From contig NZ_JAJMPA010000003.1 of the NCBI RefSeq assembly GCF_020991475.1, positions 248,001 to 312,000 on the forward strand: a stretch of DNA of 64,000 nucleotides. Direction: 5' to 3'. The position numbers and the translations under genes are program-made. How positions within the stretch are numbered: position 1 is the stretch's first letter; each line of letters starts with the position of its first letter. The DNA comes from Pedobacter sp. MC2016-14 (GTDB lineage Bacteria; Bacteroidota; Bacteroidia; Sphingobacteriales; Sphingobacteriaceae). Under the pieces are notes generated by a model. It searched no databases. It was not told the DNA's origin and worked only from the letters and a program-made list of their open reading frames with translations. Shown piece after piece: positions 1 through 8,793 of the stretch.

Positions 1-32
1 TTTATTTGTATTAAATCTAAATAGTAGGGTGC

Positions 33-620
33 ATGAATGCAAATTTAGGAGAGTCATATATTTGGGATTGTTTTGTTAATGGTGATCAAAGAAGTTTTGA
101 GCAGCTTTATCATTTGCATTATCAATCGCTAACGGATTATGCAGTTAAATTTGGGCATGACGATACGTTTATTGAAGAAGTTGTTCAAGATTTATTTGTT
201 AAGCTCTGGAAAAATAGAGCGTCGCTGACAAAGCCTAATTCTATCCGTTACTATCTGGTAAGGTCTTTACGTAATTTAATCTACAACAAATTACAGGTAC
301 GGTCTAAAGAATTATACATTGGGGGAGAAGCTGAATTGCTTGCCTTTGAATTAAAAGTTAATAGCCTTGGTGCTAAAGACGGCTTGGAACATTGGGATGA
401 CCTGGCTAAAAGATTACTTGCAGATTTAACAGACCGACAAAAAGAAGCGGTGTACCTGTTATATGTTGAAGACTTTAGCTATCAGGAAATTGCCGATCTG
501 CTAAAAATACAAATAGGAGGTACGTACAAATTAATTTACAGGGCAATCTCCAGAATAAAGGAGAAGACAAAAGAGTTGGAAATTAAAAAGAACGATGTTA
601 TGCTCGGTGCCAAAATTTAG
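33..620 (+). CDS. ECF-type RNA polymerase sigma factor
   Basis: Sigma-70 family extracytoplasmic-function factor of 195 residues. Region 2 is visible at about residues 20-85, with the core-binding helix carrying VVQDLFVKLWKNR near residue 50-62. A region 4 helix-turn-helix lies at about 130-180 (YQEIADLLKI followed by a basic recognition helix). No FecR-type anti-sigma gene follows; the next gene encodes a lipoprotein 77 bases downstream, so this is a stand-alone type as far as the window shows. The region 4 turn reads QIGGTYK where SVGTVK is typical. The regulon cannot be deduced from the sequence. Confidence 0.9.
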   Translation: MNANLGESYIWDCFVNGDQRSFEQLYHLHYQSLTDYAVKFGHDDTFIEEVVQDLFVKLWKNRASLTKPNSIRYYLVRSLRNLIYNKLQVRSKELYIGGEAELLAFELKVNSLGAKDGLEHWDDLAKRLLADLTDRQKEAVYLLYVEDFSYQEIADLLKIQIGGTYKLIYRAISRIKEKTKELEIKKNDVMLGAKI

Positions 621-697
621 TAGCTGAAAGATGATTTCAAAATATTCTTTGTTGAGCACAAGATTTTAAAGTTTTAAGCGTTTTTATATTTAATAAT

Positions 698-1522
698 ATG
701 AAAACAACAATCTCTACGCTCCTAAAATTTGCGTGCTCTGCAGCAATCTTATCTATCGCATTTACCTCGTGTAAACAAAAACAAGAACAATATTACGTTC
801 CAAGACCTATAACGGCAAATGAAAGTTTTAACGAACCGCTTGCTCAGGAAGGCGCTTTGTTAATTACAAAGGTTGCCAGCGCTGGAAATGCGGCTGAACC
901 TGAACTTTTTACTGTAAAGTATAAAAATAATGCTGTTAACATACAACCAGACTCTTCCAATGCAGCGTCAATTAATGGCAAATTTGCTTTTGCACAATTT
1001 GTTAATACACAAAAAACCTGTATCCTGGTTCAATTAGCTGATAGTTCTGGCTTAGTGGCTCCATTTTATCTGATTGCATTAAAAGACAATAAACTGGAGG
1101 TAATTAGTCTTTACAGACAATCCACAGGCGAGCGGGACCTTGAGTTTACAAGAGGTAAAGACAGAATTGCCAATGCTGGTTTTTTGATCAACAACGATTT
1201 TGTAGTAACGAATGTAAATGCGAAGGTTTACTTTATTAAAAGACCTGTGCCTGATGAAAGAATTCAGGGGAGTTTTATAGCCAGTTCTCCAGATAAAAAG
1301 ACTTTAGTGTTTTTAGTGGGATCTAAACTTTATCAATTGCACTATCCATCTGGTGATACTTTTATTCAGCCTCTAAATGCAAGCGTAGCTGCGAGTACGG
1401 CAAACGTATATGCCTGGGTACAAAAAAACTATAGATGGCAAAGAAATAAAAACGGTATTGCTTTTCTCAAATCTATTGAAAACGGGGATGAGATCATTGA
1501 TATGAGACGTCCTCAAAGCTAA
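698..1522 (+). CDS. uncharacterised lipoprotein
   Basis: 274-residue protein with a classical lipoprotein signal: charged start, hydrophobic core, then lipobox FTSC with Cys25 as the predicted lipidation site. The mature part is a soluble mixed sequence with no motif I recognise; it has alternating hydrophobic strands reminiscent of a beta-rich fold, but that is a guess. It lies on the same strand as the sigma factor gene and may be co-transcribed or regulated by it. Function unknown; the protein is probably anchored to the outer or inner membrane facing the periplasm. Confidence 0.75.
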   Translation: MKTTISTLLKFACSAAILSIAFTSCKQKQEQYYVPRPITANESFNEPLAQEGALLITKVASAGNAAEPELFTVKYKNNAVNIQPDSSNAASINGKFAFAQFVNTQKTCILVQLADSSGLVAPFYLIALKDNKLEVISLYRQSTGERDLEFTRGKDRIANAGFLINNDFVVTNVNAKVYFIKRPVPDERIQGSFIASSPDKKTLVFLVGSKLYQLHYPSGDTFIQPLNASVAASTANVYAWVQKNYRWQRNKNGIAFLKSIENGDEIIDMRRPQS

Positions 1523-1632
1523 AGCTGCTAAATCTTACTGGATTGTAATTTGTTACATTTCATCTGTACGGCTTGACTTGCAACTATCATTAAAAAAAGC
1601 GAATTTGTGCATTTAGGGGTGCAAAATAACTA

Positions 1633-2604
1633 ATGATGAAAGTATTTGTGACAAGAGTGATACCTGCGGCAGGTAAAAAAATATTAGAAGATGCGGGATT
1701 ATCCATTACGGAATGGACTGAGAAAAGAGCGTTAAGCCGGGATGAACTTATTGCGCATTGTCTGGACCATGATGCGTTGCTGAGTGCAAGTACTAAGATT
1801 GATAGTGTATTTCTAAATGCTTGTAAACACCTAAAGGTTATAGCCTTGCTTTCTGTAGGCTTTGACAACGTAGATGTAGCGGAAGCAAGCAGATTAAAGA
1901 TACCTGTTGGTAATACGCCAGGGGTGCTAAGTAAGGCTACAGCCGATGCGGCATTTTTATTAATGCTTTCTACGTCCAGAAAGGCATTTTATCAACATAA
2001 AAAGATTGCTAAAGGCCAATGGGGCTTTTTTGAACCCACAGCTGATTTAGGAATAGAATTAGATGGAAAAACATTAGGGGTTTTTGGCTTGGGTAAAATT
2101 GGTGAGGAGATGGCCAGGCGATGTAGGGGTGCTTACGGCATGAAAATACTCTACCATAACAGGAGCAGGAATGAGCAAGCAGAGCAGGAGCTTGGAGCTG
2201 AATGGGTATCTTTTGAAGATTTACTGTCTCAATCTGATGTGCTTAGCGTGCATACTGCGTTGACAGCCGAGACTAAAGGGAAATTTGACCTTGAGTCGTT
2301 TAAGAAGATGAAACCTAATGCTATTTTTGTCAATACGGCAAGAGGTAGCATTCATGTAGAAAAGGACTTAAAAAGTGCACTTGAACAAGGTTTAATCTGG
2401 GGTGCAGGACTTGATGTTACTGATCCTGAACCTATGGATCCGCTAAACCCTTTGCTTGATTTTCCAAATGTTTCTGTTTTGCCTCATATTGGTTCTGCAA
2501 CTCTTGAGACCAGGAACGCTATGGCTGAACTTGCTGCCAATAATATTGTTGCTGGTTTAAAAGGGGAACAGCTTCCTTATCCTGTAAATCCAGAGATTTA
2601 TTAA
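1633..2604 (+). CDS. D-isomer-specific 2-hydroxyacid dehydrogenase (glyoxylate/hydroxypyruvate reductase type)
   Basis: 323-residue NAD(P)H-dependent cytoplasmic oxidoreductase. The Rossmann dinucleotide motif GLGKIG sits near residue 152. The catalytic triad of the family is seen as Arg in NTARGS, Glu in DPEPMD and His in LPHIGSAT. The substrate-binding half starts at MKVFVTRVIPAAG, and two adjacent ATG codons (1633 and 1636) are equally possible starts. By family the substrate is likely glyoxylate, hydroxypyruvate or gluconate 2-ketoacid; the sequence alone does not separate these. It converges on the dnaJ-like gene, with a hairpin shared between the two 3' ends. Confidence 0.9.
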   Translation: MMKVFVTRVIPAAGKKILEDAGLSITEWTEKRALSRDELIAHCLDHDALLSASTKIDSVFLNACKHLKVIALLSVGFDNVDVAEASRLKIPVGNTPGVLSKATADAAFLLMLSTSRKAFYQHKKIAKGQWGFFEPTADLGIELDGKTLGVFGLGKIGEEMARRCRGAYGMKILYHNRSRNEQAEQELGAEWVSFEDLLSQSDVLSVHTALTAETKGKFDLESFKKMKPNAIFVNTARGSIHVEKDLKSALEQGLIWGAGLDVTDPEPMDPLNPLLDFPNVSVLPHIGSATLETRNAMAELAANNIVAGLKGEQLPYPVNPEIY

Positions 2605-2640
2605 AAGCGTTGGCAGTGCTTAAGACGCTGCCAACGCTTT
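2604..2640 (-). terminator. hairpin overlapping the 3' end of the DnaJ-like gene
   Basis: Perfect 13-bp inverted repeat (arms 2604-2616 and 2628-2640, 11-base loop). One arm encodes the last residues of the DnaJ-like protein and the loop contains its stop codon. Read on the minus strand the hairpin is followed by TTTTAAT, which fits a weak intrinsic terminator; on the plus strand no T-run follows. Confidence 0.6.
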
Positions 2641-3495
2641 AAAAAGTTCTTTTTGTTGCTCAGTTAAACCAGTTGGGATTTTAATGTTATAAGTAATAAA
2701 GAGATTTCCGAAAGTATTATCCTTTTTGTAAATAGGAAAGCCTTTAGCTTTTAGCCTAACCTTTGTACCATTTTGTGTTTCTGGCGCAATCTTAAGTTTA
2801 ACTTTACCACTTAATGTTTCAATTGTGACATCGCCACCTAATACAGCCGTGTATAAATCGATATCCTGAGTAACGTAAATATCGTCATTAACCCTTTTTA
2901 AGTCTGGATCTTCAGCGACTTTGACGGTAATGAAAAGGTCACCACTAGCAGCTCCATTGGCGCCTGGACCACCCTGACCCTTTAATTTTAATATTTGTTC
3001 ATTGGCTATACCAGCAGGAATAGTTATTCTGATGTTTTTTCCATTTACGGTAAGCGTCCGTTGTTGCGCAATATATGCTTCTTTTAAACTAAGACTGAGT
3101 TCTGCCTGGTAATCCTGTCCCTTTCTTGCAGCGGTTCTTCTTGAGCCACCACCAAACATAGATCCAAAAAAATCTGAATAGTCATTTTCTCCAAATGAGC
3201 CAGACTGCCCAAAAGGGTTACTATACTGATTTTGCCTTTGCGAACGTTTTGCACTTTCATATTGGTCTGCATGCTTCCAGTTTTCGCCGTACTCATCGTA
3301 TTTTTTGCGCTTATCAGGGTCGTTTAGCACTTCATTAGCTTCGTTAATCTGCTGGAATTTAGTCTGCGCTTCTTTGTTGTTTGGATTTACATCAGGATGA
3401 TATTTTCTAGCAAGCTTCCGGTAAGCTTTCTTAATATCATCTGCAGTAGCCTTTTTATCTATTCCCAGGATTTTATAATAATCCACAAATGCCAT
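2620..3495 (-). CDS. DnaJ C-terminal domain co-chaperone, CbpA type
   Basis: 291-residue J-domain protein. The J domain covers residues 1-66 with the invariant HPD (YHPDVN) that stimulates DnaK ATPase. A short Gly/Phe/Ser-rich linker follows at about 80-120, then the C-terminal substrate-binding domain at about 125-285. The Cys-rich zinc finger of canonical DnaJ is absent, so this is the CbpA/class B architecture rather than housekeeping DnaJ. It is cytoplasmic. Its last codons lie inside a hairpin shared with the convergent dehydrogenase gene. Confidence 0.92.
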   Translation of the reverse strand: MAFVDYYKILGIDKKATADDIKKAYRKLARKYHPDVNPNNKEAQTKFQQINEANEVLNDPDKRKKYDEYGENWKHADQYESAKRSQRQNQYSNPFGQSGSFGENDYSDFFGSMFGGGSRRTAARKGQDYQAELSLSLKEAYIAQQRTLTVNGKNIRITIPAGIANEQILKLKGQGGPGANGAASGDLFITVKVAEDPDLKRVNDDIYVTQDIDLYTAVLGGDVTIETLSGKVKLKIAPETQNGTKVRLKAKGFPIYKKDNTFGNLFITYNIKIPTGLTEQQKELFKALAAS

Positions 3496-3587
3496 AGGTG
3501 TCTTTTTTATCCTGTAAAAATACGATTATAAACGTTAAAAGCTGACCGATTGTTTAAAAGCCTTAGAATTTCAGTGCTTTAATTTAT

Positions 3588-3595
3588 TATATTTG
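3588..3595 (+). promoter_or_regulatory. -7 promoter box of the M1 aminopeptidase gene
   Basis: TATATTTG matches the Bacteroidota -7 consensus TAnnTTTG. Transcription would start near 3601, about 20 bases before the ATG at 3620. No convincing -33 TTG is seen. Confidence 0.4.
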
Positions 3596-3619
3596 GTTGT
3601 TCAGCTAAATATTAAGATT

Positions 3620-6214
3620 ATGATCCAAGTTCTAAAGACTACACTCCTCAGTTTTGGCTTTTTCGCTTTATTTTCAATTGCCGTTCCAGTTTTATCTACC
3701 GCATCAATACAAATTGATCCTATTGTTGAGGCTGGTGTCTCCAGAAGATTGGCAGTACATCGAAAGTCCCTGCTTAGCAAAATCAATTACGGCTTAAATT
3801 TTAGTGTTCCTTTGTCGAGAGATGAACGGATTACTTTAGTAGAAACGATATCTTTTCAACTTCTTTCAGCTAATTCCCTATTACAAATTGACTTTAAAGA
3901 AGATCCTGCTAAAATAAAAATGCTAAAAGTAAATGGCTTAAAAATTCCTGTAAGCCATAAATTTGAACATTTGCTGATTGCTGCGCGGTATCTTAAGCCA
4001 GGCAAAAACATGATTGTAATTGAGTTGGAAGCAGGCGAGGGGGCACTAAATAGAAATTCAGATTATTTGTATACCTTGTTTGTTCCTGACAGGGCCAGAA
4101 CAGTATTTCCTTGCTTTGACCAGCCGGATTTGAAGGCTATTTATGATCTGACGCTTAATTTACCCTCAAATTGGGAAGCCATGGCGAATGGACCTTTAAA
4201 GCATGCGGTTGTTAAGGCCGATCGCAAAACCTTTTATTTTGAAAGTTCTGACTTGTTGAGTACTTATCTTTTTGCTTTTTCTGCCGGCAAATTTGAAGGT
4301 GTTCAGCAACATTTTAACGCTCTTAAAAATAAAAGGGTAGATTTTTTATACCGTGAAACAGATACCGCTAAAATTAAAAGGAGCATTCCTGACGTGTATA
4401 AAATACATGAAGATGCACTATCGTATTATGAAAACTGGACAGGCATTCCTTACCCATTTAAAAAATTTGGTTTTGTTGCTATTCCTGATTTTCAATTTGG
4501 CGGTATGGAGCATCCGGGCAATATACATTATAGAGCATCTACATTATTTTTAGATGAGGGTGCAACAAAAGATCAGCGTAACTCCAGAAACAACTTGATA
4601 GCACATGAAACTGCACATATGTGGTTTGGAGATATGGTAACCATGAATTGGTTTTCTGATGTATGGATGAAAGAAGTATTTGCCAATTTTATGGCCGATA
4701 AAAGTATGGAAGATTCCATTGGCAGAAATGAATATGACCTTAAGTTTCTGGTAGATCATGTACCTGCGGCTTATGGGATAGACAGAACCCGTGGTTCAAA
4801 TCCGATTAGGCAGGATCTTGATAATTTAAAGGATGCTGGCTCGATGTATGGTAACATCATTTACCATAAGGCACCTATTATGATGCGGCAGCTGGAACGT
4901 TTAATGGGTGAAGAACGCTTTCAACTTGGGGTTAGGAAATACCTGAAAGATTTTGCCTATGGAAATGCTTCATGGCCAGATTTGATTAATATATTGAGTC
5001 AGTATACTTCTACAGATTTGTTAAAGTGGAATAAAGTATGGGTTAATGAAACAGGCAGACCCATAATTAGTTATGATATGAAGGTAAAGGATAATATCAT
5101 CACTAATTTTACCATTTCTCAAAAAGCGGAATACGGGGAAAACCGGGTATGGCCCCAGACCTTCGAACTGACTTTCTTTTATCCCAATCACAGTCGCGAG
5201 TTAACTATCCATATGAATGCTGCACAAGTAGAGTTGAAGATTGCGGCAGGGATGGAAAAGCCAATATTTGTGTTGTTCAATTCTTCGGGACAGGGCTATG
5301 GACTTTGGCCCGTTGATACAGCAATGATGGAGAGAATCTATGGGGTAGATAAACCCCTTACGCGGGCATCAGCATATGTATCTTTATATGAGAACATGCT
5401 GAGCGGTCGTCTAGTAAAACCAGAGGCTTTGCTTAATATCCTGCTCAATGGTCTTGATCGTGAAAATGAAGAGCTTAATCTTAAACTGATCAGTAATTAT
5501 ATTAGTTCAATTTACTGGACATTTATAAGTCCGGCTGAAAGGGAAAAAATCGTTGTAAATTTAGAGCAATCGCTTTGGAAAGCAATGGAACAGCAAACCA
5601 TGCCGAATCATAAAAAAATCCTGTTTAAAGCTTATCAGGATATTTTTTCTACATCACAGGCTGGTAATTTGCTCTACACAATTTGGAAAAACCAGGCCGC
5701 TCCAGAAGGTATCAAGCTTACAGAAGATGATTACACTTCCTTGTCATATTCTTTAGCTTTAAGACCTGGAATGCCAGCTGAGGTGCTAAACCAGCAACTG
5801 ACAAGGATTACAAATCCAGACCGGAGAAAAAGATTTGAATTTATAGTTCCAGCTTTATCTAATGATGAATCTGTTAGAGATGTTTTTTTTAGGGGATTGG
5901 AATTAAAATCTAACCGTGAAAAGGAATCTAATGTAACAACAGCCTTAGTTTATCTTCATCATCCTTTAAGGCAGGATGCTTCGATAAAATACCTTGCCAA
6001 AAGCCTTGATATGTTAACGGAAATTCAAATTACAGGAGATATATTTTTTCCCGAGTCATGGTTGCAAGCTACATTTGGCAGCTATCAAAGTTCAGCAGCC
6101 CGAAAAATTGTCAGCGACTTTTTAGCCACTCATCCAACTTACAATCCAAAACTTAAAGCCAAAATTTTGCAGGCTACAGACAACCTGTTCCGTACACAGC
6201 AACTCTTGAAATAA
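3620..6214 (+). CDS. secreted M1 family metallo-aminopeptidase
   Basis: 864-residue gluzincin. An N-terminal signal peptide (hydrophobic about residues 8-28) indicates export. The zinc site HETAH lies near residue 328, with the third ligand Glu in WMKEVFAN about 19 residues later. The exopeptidase substrate motif near residue 294 reads GGMEH in place of the textbook GAMEN, keeping the functional Glu. A long helical C-terminal half follows, as in full-length M1 enzymes. The reading frame extends upstream to a TTG at 3593, but that codon overlaps the -7 box, so the ATG at 3620 is preferred. It probably trims peptides in the periplasm or at the cell surface. Confidence 0.92.
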   Translation: MIQVLKTTLLSFGFFALFSIAVPVLSTASIQIDPIVEAGVSRRLAVHRKSLLSKINYGLNFSVPLSRDERITLVETISFQLLSANSLLQIDFKEDPAKIKMLKVNGLKIPVSHKFEHLLIAARYLKPGKNMIVIELEAGEGALNRNSDYLYTLFVPDRARTVFPCFDQPDLKAIYDLTLNLPSNWEAMANGPLKHAVVKADRKTFYFESSDLLSTYLFAFSAGKFEGVQQHFNALKNKRVDFLYRETDTAKIKRSIPDVYKIHEDALSYYENWTGIPYPFKKFGFVAIPDFQFGGMEHPGNIHYRASTLFLDEGATKDQRNSRNNLIAHETAHMWFGDMVTMNWFSDVWMKEVFANFMADKSMEDSIGRNEYDLKFLVDHVPAAYGIDRTRGSNPIRQDLDNLKDAGSMYGNIIYHKAPIMMRQLERLMGEERFQLGVRKYLKDFAYGNASWPDLINILSQYTSTDLLKWNKVWVNETGRPIISYDMKVKDNIITNFTISQKAEYGENRVWPQTFELTFFYPNHSRELTIHMNAAQVELKIAAGMEKPIFVLFNSSGQGYGLWPVDTAMMERIYGVDKPLTRASAYVSLYENMLSGRLVKPEALLNILLNGLDRENEELNLKLISNYISSIYWTFISPAEREKIVVNLEQSLWKAMEQQTMPNHKKILFKAYQDIFSTSQAGNLLYTIWKNQAAPEGIKLTEDDYTSLSYSLALRPGMPAEVLNQQLTRITNPDRRKRFEFIVPALSNDESVRDVFFRGLELKSNREKESNVTTALVYLHHPLRQDASIKYLAKSLDMLTEIQITGDIFFPESWLQATFGSYQSSAARKIVSDFLATHPTYNPKLKAKILQATDNLFRTQQLLK

Positions 6215-6248
6215 GTTATAAAACTAATCTATTTGCAGACGCTATGGA

Positions 6249-7010
6249 CTAAAGATCAAAGCGTTCCTTTAACATTGGTCCATAACTTCTGCTGGAATTG
6301 AGCTTGGTGTTATGGAAGTCTGTCATCATAAAAAAATAGCATCCATTGAAACTTTTTCTTATTTCTTTGATCAGATCTGTATTGATGAGGGTACTTCTGC
6401 TAATCCTTACAAACATCTCCTTAAGTTTTTCTTCTAAAGTGGTTATCGTAAAATCTGTAAGATGTCTCTTGCCATCTATGGTGTTTAAAAAAACATATTT
6501 ATCTTCCGCATCAATAAAGGCTAGATCTGTAAGTTTAATTAACAGGATGCGGTCGCCTATCTTAACAGTAAGTGTTTTAATATCTTTCCTGATTTTTAAT
6601 TGTTGCATTAGCATTGCCAGCGGAATGGAATAGTCAGGCGATTGTCTAAGGCTTTTTAATTTATTAACTGCTTTTGTCAGCCTTTCCTTTTCTATGGGCT
6701 TTAAGAGATAATCAATAGATTCTTCTTCAAATGCCTTGACGGCATATTGATCATAAGCGGTAGTAAAAATAACCTTTGGTGGATTTTTAATTTTACTCAA
6801 CATTTCAAAGCCATTTAATAATGGCATTTCAATATCCAGAAATATAAGGTCGGGCTCCAATAGTTCTATTTGCTCAAGCCCTTCGATGCCATTTCCCGCC
6901 TCTCCGATAATGTCAATAGTAGGAAGATCGGTCATTAAGCGTATCAATCGCTTTCTAGCCAACTCTTCATCATCAATAATTAAAGCCTTCCAGATTTTAT
7001 CCATTATCAA
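6249..7010 (-). CDS. LytTR family response regulator
   Basis: 253-residue DNA-binding response regulator. The receiver domain at about residues 8-122 has the acidic pair DDEE, the phospho-acceptor Asp in IFLDIEMP (near 58), the conserved Thr/Ala region FTTAYD and the Lys in LLKPIEK. The LytTR DNA-binding domain occupies about 145-248. Its start overlaps the end of the kinase gene by 14 bases, implying translational coupling. A second in-frame ATG two codons inside (MDKIW) is an alternative start. It is the last gene of the operon that begins with the TonB-dependent receptor. Confidence 0.93.
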   Translation of the reverse strand: MIMDKIWKALIIDDEELARKRLIRLMTDLPTIDIIGEAGNGIEGLEQIELLEPDLIFLDIEMPLLNGFEMLSKIKNPPKVIFTTAYDQYAVKAFEEESIDYLLKPIEKERLTKAVNKLKSLRQSPDYSIPLAMLMQQLKIRKDIKTLTVKIGDRILLIKLTDLAFIDAEDKYVFLNTIDGKRHLTDFTITTLEEKLKEMFVRISRSTLINTDLIKEIRKSFNGCYFFMMTDFHNTKLNSSRSYGPMLKERFDL

Positions 7011-8103
7011 GTGGAATTTGAATTTTTAATTGTTTAAGTGGATGGTTAATCAAATGCAGTTCAAAATTAGTTCCATACAGCAAACCTAACTTATCATAAG
7101 TACTTTGTAAGCCATAACCCATATTCAATTCCTTTGGGAAGGGGGTGCCATTGTCAAAAATACCGATTGAGAGTCCTTCGGCTTTTTGAATGGCGATTAG
7201 TAACTTTCCTTTAGTGATGACGTCTTTTAAGCCGTGTTTTAGCGCATTTTCTACCAGGGGCTGAATAAGAAACCTTGGTATCTTAGCATTCAAAAGTTCA
7301 GGATCAATTTGTGTTTCAAATTTAATCCTATTTCCAAATCTTACCTTTTCAATATCAAGATAAGTGTTTACAATTTCCAGTTCTTCCTGCACTGATATGA
7401 GGTCTTCCTGGTTCTGATTGATGCTATAACGGAACAATTTGGAAAGATTTAAGGTCATTTCCTCTGCCTTATCCGGATCTTCATGGACTAAACTGGCAAT
7501 TGCATTTAATGCATTGTATAAAAAATGAGGATTAATTTTGGAATGTAAAGTAGCAAGTTCCGCCTGGGTTTTCATTTGCGTTAGTCGCAATACGTCAATG
7601 TCTTTTTCTATTATTTTTGCATTCAGGCGTTCTTTTTGGGCTTTTACCATATAAACGATGGTACAGATAATGACTACTAAAACCGTACTAAAGCCAATAT
7701 CCTGCAAATGCATAAAATGATACTCTTGTTTAAAAATCAAGGCTCTAACCAAATATATTGTTTCAATGGCCACCAGCATACCAATCAAACTTGCTGAATA
7801 ATACACCAGTATAAAGAACCAGATTTTTTCTTTATTAAACTTAAGCAGTTTCTGGGAAATGTAAATACTATTGGTGATGCAAAGCGAAATTATCACACTA
7901 AAAAGCAACTGAAAGTAAAAGGATCTAAAACCAATCCATTCGCCTTTAAAGCCACTGATTAATAAAGAAAGTATAATTCCTATGCCTGCACCAAGCAGCA
8001 GGTAGTTTATATTTAGCCTCAGCCAATTTGGGCTTTGCATAAATTTAAGCCTACCTTGAGTTTCTGATTCAGTACCTTTCGGCTGATCGCAATTACCCCA
8101 CAT
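6997..8103 (-). CDS. LytS/YehU-type sensor histidine kinase
   Basis: 368-residue membrane kinase. The N-terminal part has several hydrophobic segments at about residues 30-150, suggesting four or five membrane passes and no large periplasmic sensor. The His_kinase domain has the phospho-acceptor His in SKINPHFLYNALNA, followed by a degenerate HATPase with N-box LVENALKHG. It overlaps the LytTR regulator, its cognate partner by position, and lies 6 bases after the helical-repeat gene. The signal sensed is unknown; linkage to a TonB receptor suggests regulation of an uptake or envelope function. Confidence 0.92.
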   Translation of the reverse strand: MWGNCDQPKGTESETQGRLKFMQSPNWLRLNINYLLLGAGIGIILSLLISGFKGEWIGFRSFYFQLLFSVIISLCITNSIYISQKLLKFNKEKIWFFILVYYSASLIGMLVAIETIYLVRALIFKQEYHFMHLQDIGFSTVLVVIICTIVYMVKAQKERLNAKIIEKDIDVLRLTQMKTQAELATLHSKINPHFLYNALNAIASLVHEDPDKAEEMTLNLSKLFRYSINQNQEDLISVQEELEIVNTYLDIEKVRFGNRIKFETQIDPELLNAKIPRFLIQPLVENALKHGLKDVITKGKLLIAIQKAEGLSIGIFDNGTPFPKELNMGYGLQSTYDKLGLLYGTNFELHLINHPLKQLKIQIPLDNG

Positions 8104-8109
8104 ATTTTT

Positions 8110-8757
8110 CTAATTGCATTTTTCTACTAATATTTTGGCTTGCTCTTCGCCCCAGTTGGGTTCAATTACATTTGCAGCTTTAAAGATAGCAAATTTTGCT
8201 ACTGCAGTTTCCAATATTGGTTTTGCTTTGCGCTTTCCACCACCAAATGCCTCCGGTGTATAAAAAGTATCCTGGCCAATAATTAAATAGATACGTGGAT
8301 TTTCGGGATTTAACGCTTTTGCCTTGGCTAAGGAACTGCTGGAAGCAGACATAAATGACATCCTCGATTGCGGATCGATACTCATTTTCATGAATTGTAT
8401 GTAGCCTTTTAACGCATAAATTTCACTATTATCTGCCGATAATGATTCTGCTTGTTCCACTTCTTGAAGTGCTTTATCCCAATATTGATCTTTCAATGTT
8501 TTATCATCTAATGTTAAACCAGCCATGAGGTTGCCAAAAGCGGCATAATATGGTGCAGTCCATTCTTTTGTCTCCACCTGGGCGATACGCTCAAAATGAT
8601 TGGCTGACTTTAAAAAATCTGTTGATGTTTTAGCATTGGCTTGTAATGATAAGCCTTTCTTTATGGCATCCTGGAATTTAATGTTTATTGATTGAGCAAA
8701 GGTGTTGCTACTAACTAGCAGTAATAAAAGGGCAATTGATTTTGTTAAATTATTCAT
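8110..8757 (-). CDS. secreted TPR-like helical repeat protein
   Basis: 215 residues. Residues 1-21 form a Sec signal peptide ending near NTFAQS. The rest is alpha-helical with tetratricopeptide-like spacing (repeated A-x-x-L and Y-A-L-K-G patterns; KALNPENPRIYLIIGQD is typical of TPR ends). It lies between the TonB receptor gene (36 bases upstream) and the LytS gene (6 bases downstream) on the same strand. It probably acts in the periplasm with the receptor, but no ligand can be inferred. Confidence 0.8.
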   Translation of the reverse strand: MNNLTKSIALLLLLVSSNTFAQSINIKFQDAIKKGLSLQANAKTSTDFLKSANHFERIAQVETKEWTAPYYAAFGNLMAGLTLDDKTLKDQYWDKALQEVEQAESLSADNSEIYALKGYIQFMKMSIDPQSRMSFMSASSSSLAKAKALNPENPRIYLIIGQDTFYTPEAFGGGKRKAKPILETAVAKFAIFKAANVIEPNWGEEQAKILVEKCN

Positions 8758-8793
8758 GATATTGGTTTTTACGTGATGGGTTCTATTAATTTT